From the NCBI GenBank assembly GCA_964030785.1, contig OZ034975.1, positions 43,262,569 to 43,326,568 on the forward strand: DNA of 64,000 bases, in the 5' to 3' direction. The position numbers and the translations under genes were made by a program. Positions 50,201 through 62,500 of this stretch are shown here, one piece after another. Origin of the DNA: Siderastrea siderea. Its lineage: Eukaryota; Cnidaria; Anthozoa; Scleractinia; Rhizangiidae. The notes below the pieces were generated by a model. The model saw nothing but the letters and a program-made list of their open reading frames with translations, had not been told where the DNA came from and did no database searches. Positions within the stretch are counted from its first letter, which is position 1; the number at the start of each line of letters is the position of its first letter.

Positions 50201-53200
50201 TGTGGAACTGTAAACTGTCTTTAATGCCCGCACCATTCGCGTACAGCTTCGGCTTTGCCGTTGATGACAGTTGATGGGGCATGCCCCCTGATGGTCACAC
50301 AAGAATGCAGTTGAACTGTTCAGCTGGATCACAGCACTCAACCAGGGAAGGTGCGCGGTTGGGTCTTCATTGTCAGACTCTTCTTCGTCATCTAGCAGAA
50401 CTGTTGCATCTACACTGAGATGTTTTGTATCACATCTGGTAGATTTCGATCTCAACCTCACTGACTCCCCCTCCCCTCCCACCATGCGTTTAGCAGTCCT
50501 TCTTGCTGTTGTAGGTGAGTTTTGTGTGCTGTGTCTGGGGAAATACAAGCTTGAACGATTTCTAGCTCGCTCAGTGCTATCTCGATGCTCTTTCTTCACC
50601 CCTTCATGATCCGGTGGCTCTAGTTTTGTATTGCTTGGATCAGTTACTGAGACCGTTATCGTCGGTGGGTCCTGGAATGTTCTGCTAGGACTAGAAGTAA
50701 AGTCTGTTTGTAAAGAGGCTTGGCTCAATATACTGGCTCTTCGAATCTTTTCTCCTCCACCACCAATGATGCTACTTAATCGGCGTTGCTGTGTTTCAGG
50801 AGAGAACATAGTAGACCTCCGATGACTTGACACACTTTGCCGTCTCCTGGGTGCAACGTAACGATGCAATGGTCTCGAGGCAGGTTTGCTGACAGAGTAC
50901 AGACCATGGCTCTCACGTAAGAAGGCTGTTATCTCCAGAAGAAGTTGACAGGCTATCATCAAAAGTGGGTAGGGAGTAACCTTGGAAGAGTCACTCAAGG
51001 TTGCTGAAGGAAAACAAAGATAAAGAAAGTAAGATGAAAGAAGAGTCGTGCAAACACACACCACCAGCTGCTTTGAATTTCTGATCATATTTGTACATTG
51101 TAGTAAACAAAGTATAAAATTAATGACTTTCTGGCTAAGAGAGACTGCACTGAGCCTCGTGTAAATGTTTTTCTTTTGTATTACTATTGAAAGTTAAAAA
51201 AGCTGTTGGTAATTTGCAAAGCAGGAATTCCAAAACGTTTCTGAAGATCTTCCAAATGGTCCCTTAAGGTTGTTTTTCAGATGGTTTCTAATTTTTTTCA
51301 AAGGCTTCCAGTTTCTACTTTTTCATGGATGAGTTCTAAAGGGATCGCATGATTGATTGTTGATTGTTCAAATTAATTTTTTTCCAACATGGCTTCCTGA
51401 TGGTTTATCAAAGCTAGATATCTCTAAAAGGCTTCCAAAATTTTCACAATTTCTTGAGGATTATCCCCTAAAGAATTTGGAACACTTTACCTATTAAGAC
51501 AAATTTCTACACAAAGGTTTTCCAAAGGTTGTCTAAAGGTTTTTTTTCAAAGAGTTGAAAATCCTTTGGAAGAAACAGAAGGATTTCAATATAACCTTAA
51601 TCTCTGGTAAGATGAAGTATACCTGTATCACATTTCACTGACCTTCATCCAGGAAGTCTTCCTCCACCTCCTCCTCATCTGCTACTACTGGTTTCCCTCC
51701 CACCTCCTCCTCAATAGCTGGTAACAGCTTCCTCCGCTTTTTAGCCAGCACCTGCTCCAGTTTCTTGCCAAGTGCCACGCCCCATGCACGGAACAACACA
51801 CCAGCCTCGTGCATGGCCACAAGATTGCGGCGTTGAGCAAACATGAATGGTGAAGCTGTGGTTGGGGAGTGGCCGCCACGGCGATTGCCAAGTGAAGGTA
51901 GACTGCCTCGCAACCACTGAGGCCATTCACCTTGGTTGCATTTGTTGACCAGGAGGCAGCACTCAAGGAGAAGCGAGGCCCTTGCAACTGCTGGTGCTTC
52001 CTAAAAATTTAAACCATCACAATTAGTCCTCTGTGTTAACCTTGATTTACAGAGTAGCCTTAAACCAGGTCTAACCAGGGCAGGAAAAGACCCAGGTCCC
52101 ATTGCCTGGGGCAAATAAATTTTGCTATTGGGCAAGTTAAAATAGAAGTTTGGTGAAATTAACCTCAGTAGTCTTGTGAGTGTATTTGAAAGTGTCAGCT
52201 TGATAAATGATTATTTTCAGTCAGAAACTAGTTCAAAACTTGTGACTACAAGACAAGCGAGACAATGAGTCAAAAGCATGGACTAATTTATCCAAACTCC
52301 CATGTACTTTGGCAGATGATCATAAAGAATGAAATCAAAGCACATGGACACCAAGTATCTACTGGCAATACCAGTAGTTACTCTGTATCTGACACAGCGT
52401 TTGTGTCACTGTCCAGTATCTGTTACCTAGTTAAGTACTGGAAAGCTCATTTTGTTATACAGTCTATCACTTGTTATAGGCAGTACCTAGAACAAAAACT
52501 ACTGTAGTCGATACGTTATGTTACATTCCCATTGGGCAAGTAATATTTAGGTGGGGGCAAGTGAAAACTGAAATTTACTGGCCCACTGGGCAAGTGGATT
52601 TCAAAATTTTTTTCCTACCCTGCTTACAAAGACTTTATTATTTGACAAATGGGCCTGAGAAATCTAACTCACCAAGTCCAACATGGAGGCAACAATCTTG
52701 GGATCTGGTACAGAGCCCGGATGGCACCCATGAAGCAGAAATCTGAACCTCACCATTCCAGCTCTGAGGGCTTCCATGTCAACAGGTTTTGTTTCAAACT
52801 CACGCACCACAATGTCTATAGGCAGTGGCGGTTCAGTAGAAGGACTATCTGCTATTTTCCTTGCTATCGGGAAGACGTCATCTAGCTTCTTTCTACTGGA
52901 GGATTTTGACTTGAGAAGCTTACGCTTCATGGTTGAAGACTGGTCTGGCAAAGATTCTGAATCTAACAAGTCCTCATTGCTGTCAAATAGTGTTCCCACA
53001 GCTTTCTGCTTTCTCCAAGTACCAAGAGTGAATATCTGCAAAAATTCCCAAAAATAAATTAAGGCTGTGCTCTTAGGGCTGATTTAGATGGTGCCATTTT
53101 TGCATTCGACTTTTTTATGCAACTTTTGTAGTGCGCTGCTCACGTTAAGCAAACTTTGTAAACAAAATCGTCATTTTAACATTTTGATTGTCGGTACTAG

Positions 53201-56200
53201 GCCTTGATAGATTGTGCTAGTAAACTGAGTCAAAGTTGCTCCCAGAAATGGTCAAAAAGTGCTCAAAAGTTGCCAAAAAATCGAAAAAAGTTGCTTGCCA
53301 AAGTGAACTATTTTTAATTATTCTGAACAACATCTTAAAACAACATGCAGAAATTGTTTGATGTGTTTTTCTTTCCAGTGCTGCCATGAGTGAAATAACA
53401 ATATGGCGGACCCAGTTCTTAAATAACTGCTGAAAAATTGATGCACTGCTCGCGGGCGATATTAAATGAATAACCGCTGACCTGTTTGTGCTGCACATCA
53501 ATTCACACTGAGTTCACACGTTGACAGCATTTTTAGTATCAACCAAAACAAAGTTTTAGTTCATTTATGTGTTTATACCTGAGATGGCTCATTCATTGCC
53601 CAAAAGTTGCTCTGGGAAGCAAAAGTTGCTCTAAGTTGCTTGCAGCACAAAAAGTTGCTCAAAACTCTAAAAGTTGCCAAAAAGTTGCCGAGCACAATCT
53701 GTCAAGGCCTAGTGGGCACGACTGTCGTAAGGTTTAAAAACACGTTTCAAAATCCTACGACATTTTTTTGTTGCGTGCAACTGTCATGAAGATGTTGTTA
53801 TCTGATTTAGACAACATGATTGGTGTTGCAGCATGATGTAAGCAAAAATCATACCATCTAAATTGGCCCTTAAGAGAACGTAGAGAGTAGAGATATTCAC
53901 CATGAATGAATACTCGTTGTTGTTATGGTTGCTTTTTAAGAGCTTTTTTTGAGTCTACATGTGGATTAAATCTTTAAGGATGGTCCTTTTGTTACTGCGC
54001 AGCACATCTTGGGTCTGGTCCAAGATATTCAAGTTTCTTAAGGAATTTGCCTACTAATACTGAGGTATTTTTGCGCAGTTTGCGACTATGTGGAAAAAGC
54101 AGATCTTAGGAAGGGCTATCAGAATCCAGAGATAATTTACCTTTGTTTGAAAATAAAATGCCATACATTCCTTGTATTTTAACAGTGTTTCAGAATTATG
54201 GTTGCTTAATTATCTCTGAAAAATGCGTGATTATCCACATTTTTCTTCTTTGATTCCAGTGTCCCTTTCTAAGATCTTCCCTTTCCCCATAGTCATACAG
54301 TGTAACCTTTGCAAAACTACCCCTGTGTTAAGAGGCACTGTCCTTAAGTGTGAACATTCAAATGTAGGCTATTGAGAATGAAAGCTACTGAGTTGTTCTT
54401 TCTGTTGTACTGTTATTATGATGTACAAGGTGGTTCTAACTTTGGAGTCTGTGGATGAAATCCTAAAGTGTGACCATTCAAATGAAAGCTACTGAGCAGT
54501 ACTTTCCTGTGGTGCTGTTTATTATGATGTACAAGGTCGTTCTAACTTTTGAGTCTGTGGATGAAATCCTTAAGTGTGACCATTCAAGTGAAAGCTACTG
54601 GGCAGTACTTTCCTGTGGTGCTGTTTATTATGCTGTACAAGGTGGTTCTAACTTTTGAGTCTGTGGATGAAATCTTGATTAACGAAAGCAATCAAGAAGT
54701 ACCTTCCTGTGGTACTGGAACCACACGAATCTTTCGAGTCTGCTAAGCAGTAGTACTGTACATTGTACTTGTAAAGTACTTTCCCGTGGTGATGTGACTC
54801 AATACTCTGGGAGTAAAATGTAAATTCTCACCTTTCTTTTGCTTCTAGGAGATAGCGCCATCTCTAAAGAGGGGGAGTCAACAACAGACGGCAATTTTGA
54901 GAGGCTGGTGTTACCATCAGAACTATCTGTTGTGACCCGGCTAAACTTATGTAAGAACTTGCGCTTCGTTTTGCTTCTCTCAACTTTTGTGATTTTGGTT
55001 CCTTTTCTCTGTACTTTTCCCACTACACCTTTAGTTAACATTTCTTGATTGGGGGTCTTGTTTGCATCTGTTTGGTCCTTTGTTTCTTTACAAGCTGAAT
55101 CCAAAAGGCCACTCAAAGCAACTTTCCAAAACACGCCACCATACGACTCTTTCACAAACCGCAGGAGCTGGCGTAACTCACCATAAAATGTCTGGAGGAA
55201 GGAAAACAATTGCTTGTAAACCACGACGGAAGCATAAAGGCATTAACTATAACTACACATATAGCTGCTGTATATATGCCACTGAATCTGGGAATACATT
55301 ATTAAGATGATTTCCATTAAATGTTCAAGCAACAAGTGCAAAAGTAAAGTTACCAAAAAAAAAACACTCATAGCATGGTAACTTTTTGAAAAAAAGAAGA
55401 AATTATCAAGCTGACCCTGTGATAGAAAATTGAATTTGAAGTTATCCATGCCAGTTCAAAACAAAATGGCATCCATTTTTAGCATATTTTCACAAGATTT
55501 GACATTAATAATTTTCTCGAGAATGCTTGAAAATTTAATTGTAGGATCACTTGGAGAAGCACATTAAAGTGGGATGTTTCAAATAGTACTCAAAATGTTA
55601 CCCTGCTATGACTTGTTAAGTATAATTTTGGCACTTATTGCTCGAATGTTGAGGGGAATCCATCTTAATTTTTTAAAGATTAGCCTGTGAATAGTCAGTA
55701 AACGGAGCCAGCTACAAGGTCATTCAGTTTCTTGGTACTCACCAAATTTGTCAGGTCAAGGAAATTCATCTCTGCCACTCTACTGAGCAAAGTCTTGAAC
55801 ACCCCACCAATAATAATGCTGTTGACACCCTCCGGGACCGTAAATAGTCCCTTCTTCTCGTGCTTTGGTGCAGCTCCCATCTCATCATCTGAATGTTCTT
55901 GGTCATCTTCACAGAATCCCACCAGGGCATGAAGAAAGTCAACCATGTCTTCATGAGGCTCCAATCTGGCATAATATTGAAGCCAGGTTTTGAAAGCTGT
56001 TTCATCTCCATGGTAGAGTTGGGTGAGGAGGTCACTGGCGAGATTTCTGAGCCGATCACCAGTGATTCCTCTGAAGCCTTCACCGCAGCCTAATATTTAC
56101 AAGGATGATAACAGAAACAAAATTAACTTGGTAGATAAATGAAGGTGTTCTAATTCACTTAGTGGAGGTTGGAGCAGGACTACTTTTTGGCCAGAGTGCC

Positions 56201-56528
56201 TACTCCCAAAGTGGATGAATGTAGCAGTTGCTCATAATGCTTACGACTCTCGCCATTACATTGATTATTTCTTTTAGAGTTCTGCCATTAGGCGAGCCTT
56301 TTTACTTATGCTGTGGTTGAAATTTGTTTTTGGTTCGAAATTTTTCAAATCAGCTCAATTTTGCTTTTTTGTCTCATACGTTGTGGTGTATTCATTACAA
56401 TAATCATAATCTGAAACAAAGGAAAATAAACTTCAGTTGGTTTAAAACATTCAAACCAAAAAAAAAAATCAAAGAATATGTATTTTCCCTTAACATTTCC
56501 ACTTTTTTGGAACATTCCAACATCAGAT

Positions 56529-56559
<31 letters not shown>

Positions 56560-59500
56560 ATACCACGGGCGGCATCTCGGAATTCCGAAGGGGAGGGGGG
56601 GTTTCGTCGACTGGAATTCCAAAGGGGAGGGGGGGTTACGTCGACTGGAATTCCGAGGACATGGGGGGGGGGTCATTGGACTGGAATTCCGAAGGCATAC
56701 GGGGGTTTTCAGGAGAGTAACTTCCAGTTTGTTGTAGTTAAGTCTCTTCAAGAAAAACTCCTCAAAAACGACTTATCTAAGGACGATGATTCACTCGTAA
56801 ACACAAGACACGTTCAACTCAATCAACACGCCGGAGACACATTTCAATGGTCATGGGCAATAAAATGTTTATGCTAACATGACAGCTGAAAGCTGTTCAC
56901 TTGCCAGTAGATCGGTCACAAGAGCGATCGTAGGCTTTTCTTCGATTGTTTTGCTCAAATTCAATACTGTATATCCCAGCAAAGGGTTTTCAGCCCCTAT
57001 ATTAACGCAGATATCATCGAGACACATGCGAAATTATTGCGTTACATACCATGCGAAAAGGTCAGATTTCACGCGTTATGCAAATTTGATGCGCTTTTGA
57101 TCAGACTACATTCACTATTTTGTACAAATTCTTTTAAAGTTGTCATTGACTTTGAATTTCAATGTGAGTTTCATTACTATTTTAGTTTTAATTGAAGGAT
57201 AAAGTGTGGGGAAAAAGTTTGATTTGTTCTCCCGCAATTTATTTGAGGCCGCAGTACAGTATACAAATTGTGTTCACTGAACTAAAAATAATTGCAGGAA
57301 AAAAAGCTTGCTATTTTACTCTAATTCTTTTCCTAACACCATAACCTTCGATTTTTAGAATAGCTGCATTCAACAGTTTCGCTTTTAACGGCAGGTTTGA
57401 GTCTGGCAAACGCAATTATGAATTTCCAAATTCAATTCTGAAAATTTTAGCTTTTTAAAATTTGTTGTTAAAATTTTACGCCGCATTCGGCACGCAAATT
57501 ATTCACGGCAACCCTCGACACCAAAAATTATAGACACACGTTTAAACATTGGACCAAGCATTGGAATGACTTCAAAGCCGTTTGAGTTTTCTAATGTTTA
57601 ACGGATTATCAGCAGCGTACGTTTGCCGTGGAAGGTTACAATGTAAAATATCACTCGGTCGGCCGCTGTTTGTCATTACGCAACATTGATTGTTTGCTGT
57701 GTTGAATGTACGTTTTTTCTTTCGGAGGGAGCGAAAGGATTAATTTCCAAAAATTATAGACACACGTTTAAACATTGGACCAAGCATTGGAATGACTTCA
57801 AAGCCGTTTGAGTTTTCTAATGTTTAACGGATTATCAGCAACGTACGTTTGCCGTGGAAGGTTACAATGTAAAATATCACTCGGTCGGCCGCTGTTTGTC
57901 ATTACGCAACGTTGATTGTTTGCTGTGTTGAATGTATGTTTTTCTTTCGGAGGGAGCGAAAGGATTAATTTCCGTTTAATAAAGGTGTTTGGAATATAGA
58001 GAGAGCTTTTCAAATCAGTTGGAAGAAAAAAGCGGCAATTCCTAAGGGGGGTTTGAATGATTACGGAATTCCGAAGGCATGGGGGAGTAGAACGGTTTGG
58101 AATTCTGAGGGCAAGGGGGGATTGAGCATTTTGGAATTTCCTAAGGCAAGGGGGGGTCCAGATGACGATGCCGCCCGTGGTAGGGTATGGATATTTTCTG
58201 GAATCACCCATTTTGCTTACGATTCAGCTAAAGGAATGCATGTGAGTCACTGAAATTGTTGCTGACGTTAAGTATATGTAAGGGTAAAGTCGTACATGAG
58301 CTGAGGAAGCCCACGCAGTTGGAGCTCTCCTGGTTTCTGTAGCATGAAGCAACTGAGAGTACAGTGTATTACTACTTCCCCCTGGATGGGATGCTAGTCC
58401 ATCACAGGATACCCAGCATAAAGTGACTAGGAGTATTACCACTTCCCCCTGGGTGGGATGCTAGTGCATCACAGGATACCCAGCATAAAGTGACTAGGAG
58501 TATTACTACTCCCCCCTGGATGGGATACTAGTCCATCACAGGATACCCAGCATAAAGTGACTAGGAGTATTACTACTCCCCCTGGATGGGATGCTAGTCC
58601 ATCACAAGATACCCAGCATAAAGTGACTAGGAGTATTACTACTCCCCCCTGCATGGGATGCTAGTCCATCACAGGATACCCAGCATAAAGTGACTGGGAG
58701 TATTACTACTTCCCCCTGCATGGGATGCTAGTCCATCACAGGATACCCAGCATAAAGTGACTAGGAGTATTACTACTCCCCCTGCATGGGATGCTAGTCC
58801 ATCACAGGATACCCAGCATAAAGTGACTGGGAGTATTACTACTTCCCCCTGCATGGGATGCTAGTCCATCACAGGATACCCAGCATAAAGTGACTAGGAG
58901 TATTACCACTTCCCCCTGGATGGGATGCTAGTGCATCACAGGATACCCAGCATAAAGTGACTAGGAGTATTACTACTCCCCCCTGCATGGGATGCTAGTC
59001 CATCACAGGATACCCAGCATAAAGTGACTGGGAGTATTACTACTCCCCCCTGGATGGAATACTAGTCCATCACAGGATACCCAGCATAAAGTGACTGGGA
59101 GTATTACTACTTCCCCCTGCATGGGATGCTAGTCCATCACAGGATACCCAGCATAAAGTGACTAGGAGTATTACTACTCCCCCTGCATGGGATGCTAGTC
59201 CATCACAGGATACCCAGCATAAAGTGACTGGGAGTATTACTACTTCCCCCTGCATGGGATGCTAGTCCATCACAGGATACCCAGCATAAAGTGACTAGGA
59301 GTATTACTACTTCCCCCTGCATGGGATGCTAGTCCATCACAGGATACTCAGCATAAAGTGACTAGGAGTATTACCACTTCCCCCTGGATGGGATGCTAGT
59401 GCATCACAGGATACCCAGCATAAAGTGACTAGGAATATTACTACTCCCCCCTGGATGGGAACTAGTCCATCACAGGATACCCAGCATAAAGTGACTAGGA

Positions 59501-62500
59501 GTATTACTACTCCCCCCTGCATGGAATACTAGTCCATCACAGGATACCCAGCATAAAGTGACTGGGAGTATTACTACTCCCCCCTGCATGGAATACTAGT
59601 CCATCACAGGATACCCAGCATAAAGTGACTGGGAGTATTACTACCTCCCCCTGCATGGGATGCTAGTCCATCACAGGATACCCAGCATAAAGTGACTAGG
59701 AGTATTACTACTCCCCCTGCATGGGATGCTAGTTCATCACAGGATACCCAGCATAAAGTGACTAGGAGTATTACCACTTCCCCCTGCATGGGATGCTAGT
59801 CCATCACAGGATACCCAGCATAAAGTGACTAGGAGTATTACTACTCCCCCCTGCATGGGATGCTAGTCCATCACAGGATACCCAGCATAAAGTGACTAGG
59901 AGTATTACTACTTCTCCCTAGGATGGCATGCTAGTCCATCACAGGATACCCAGCACAAAGAGACTAGGAGTATTACCACTCCCCACTGAATGGGATGCTA
60001 GTTCATCACATGATACCCAGCATAAAGTGACTTGGAGCATTACTACTCCCCCTGGATTCAAGCTAGTCCATCACAGGATACCCAGTATAAAGTGACTAGG
60101 AGTATTACTACTCCCCCCTGGATGGGATGCTAGTCCATCACAGGGTACCCAGTATAAAGTGACTAGGAGTATTACTGCTCCTTACTGGATGGGATGCTAG
60201 TCCATCACAGGATTACCCCCAACAGTATGTCGCCGGTACCCATTTATACACCTGGGTGGAGAGAGACAATGTGGGGTAAAGTTTAGACTTGTCTAACTTG
60301 TAAAGGAAACAACACAATGACAGGGACTGGGTGTTGAACCACAGACCTTCAGATCTGAAGTCCAACTTGCTAACCACTACACCACTGCACCCCCACCCCA
60401 TGTACCCTGTCAAAAATTGAATTTACATGTTATTGCAAGATAGAATTTTCGAGTACCTTACCTAGAGGACAGCCCAGTGCTTTGATGAGACTAAACAAAC
60501 AACCCATAGCTAGACTGAGAAAACTTGGAGGCCTTCCATAAAAGCTGGCACGCAATCTACCAAGGACATTGTCGCTATGAGGACTCCTGAAGCCTACCGC
60601 CTGCGTCTCGGCAACTGTCCTGTCATCATATTGTAAAGAACTGCCCCTTTTCTTGGATTTGTTGTTTTCGTGAATCGTCACCAAGTGACGAATGACAGTC
60701 AGGGTAGCATCACAAATGCGGGATGTAGGGTTTTCACGGAGGATGCTGTGGAGTGCCTGTAAGATCATCAACATGCTGAGTCTACCATCAGTAGTGATGT
60801 AATCAGCAGCACCTGGGAAGACAAAGTACCTATCCATTTTCATGACTGAATCACGGTTGATGGTGATGCTGCTCCGAGGGGTGTCAAATGTTTCCAGGAT
60901 TGATGCAGTTTTGGTCTGGGCAGTCTTTGAAGGGTTTAACAATGGCTGACTCTCACTTTCAACTGAACTGCTGCTTGTCTGGCTTGAGCTTGGTCGCTCT
61001 GACAGATGCTTGTAGGGTGCCACCTCATCACCTGCCGTAACTCCCTCTGTAGGGACGCCTGCCGCATGGGAGCCTTCCTCACATTCATATGAAACTGTGC
61101 TTTCAAATGCACCAGAAGAACTGTTTGAGTCTCGGAAGCTTGCCCATGCAGGGCTGGTGTTAGGCTCTCCATTATCCCCTGCCACAGTAGTAGCTCTTTC
61201 AGCAAGTGCACCAACTGGCACTGGGTAAGCCTCTGAAGTGAAAACATCACTGCTTGTAGAGTTAGGTCCACTGCTGCCTTGTGTATTTGGGTCACTTGTA
61301 CCTAGTAAAGGTACCTGAAGGGTGTTAGATGGTTTGATATACACTTTGGCATTGTGAAATGTTCCAGCATTGCTGAGGTCTTGAGAATTACTTCCATCAT
61401 TTGTGCTGTGAGCTTCATGCTGGGTAGGACTCCCAGATGGTGATGCTACTGCTGTTAACACTCTTCCCCCACGAGACAAAACAGGCGAGGACTGCACCCT
61501 TATTCTCAACCTGATTGAGCCTGTGCGCTCAAGTCCTGGTTTGTCATCTTTGCTCTCGTCTGAACTGTGAAGAATTTCCAATACATCCTGGTCATCAGGT
61601 TGCAGTTTATCAGTGAGATCTTTACCCTTGTTTACACTTTTGTCCTCGCAGTCTGTAATGCCCAGAGGAAATGCTGCTTCTAAATTTTCACCACCAGCAG
61701 GTTTGCTATCCTTGGTGGCTTTACTGAAGTCATCACCATCTGTTTGACATGTACATACTGACAAGTCACTCGCTTCTTTGGCATCCTCTGATGCTACAGC
61801 ATTTGTTTCTCCATCATCGACCTTAATAACCCCTCCAACTGGTTCTGATTGTCTAACCAAATTCTTTCCCAAACTGTCAACATTTACGTTCTTCACCGCA
61901 GCAGTGTCCTCACTGGTGCTTAGAACTGGAGACCCACGAGTCGGAATGTTGACTTTAATTTCCCCTGATGCTCCCCTGCTAATGACCTCTTCAGGGAGGT
62001 TAAACTCTCTCTTGAGGTAACCAGCAAGGTAGCGGAGACCCCAGACGATGCCATCCTCTGCCCAACCAGTTGATGACAAACACTTCAAAACAGCAACATC
62101 AAAAAAGGTGGAAGCTGAAAACTCTGGGTCTGAATCAATACCAGATTCACTTGGTGCAGCTGCTGAATTCAATTTGTCGTCTTCAGTTTCTGTATCTTTT
62201 TTAATCACTTCAGTAATAAATGGAGTCACTAGCGGTTTCTCATGCTTCCAGAGTGGTCCCCATATAGAAACTCCATTTTCCAACCTAAATGTCAGATCAC
62301 TCTCTCGCATGCTGTAAACATGAGGTATTAGCTCATGCACAAACTGTTCAATTGTAGTTTGTGGGTAAAGCAAGCTTTCGGTGTCCACTACGCAACATAT
62401 CCGAGGTCCCTCCAGTAAGATCCAGTGGAGAGTAAACAACAGCTCACGTTCAGCATTTCCAAGTCTCTCAATACTTCCCAAACGACATCTGTTAGAGAGC

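Noticed and set aside
60936..61295. 119-codon frame opposite or within UNC80 exon 1 in another frame
   Set aside because: It is a frame shadow of the Ser-rich exon, which is itself well supported.
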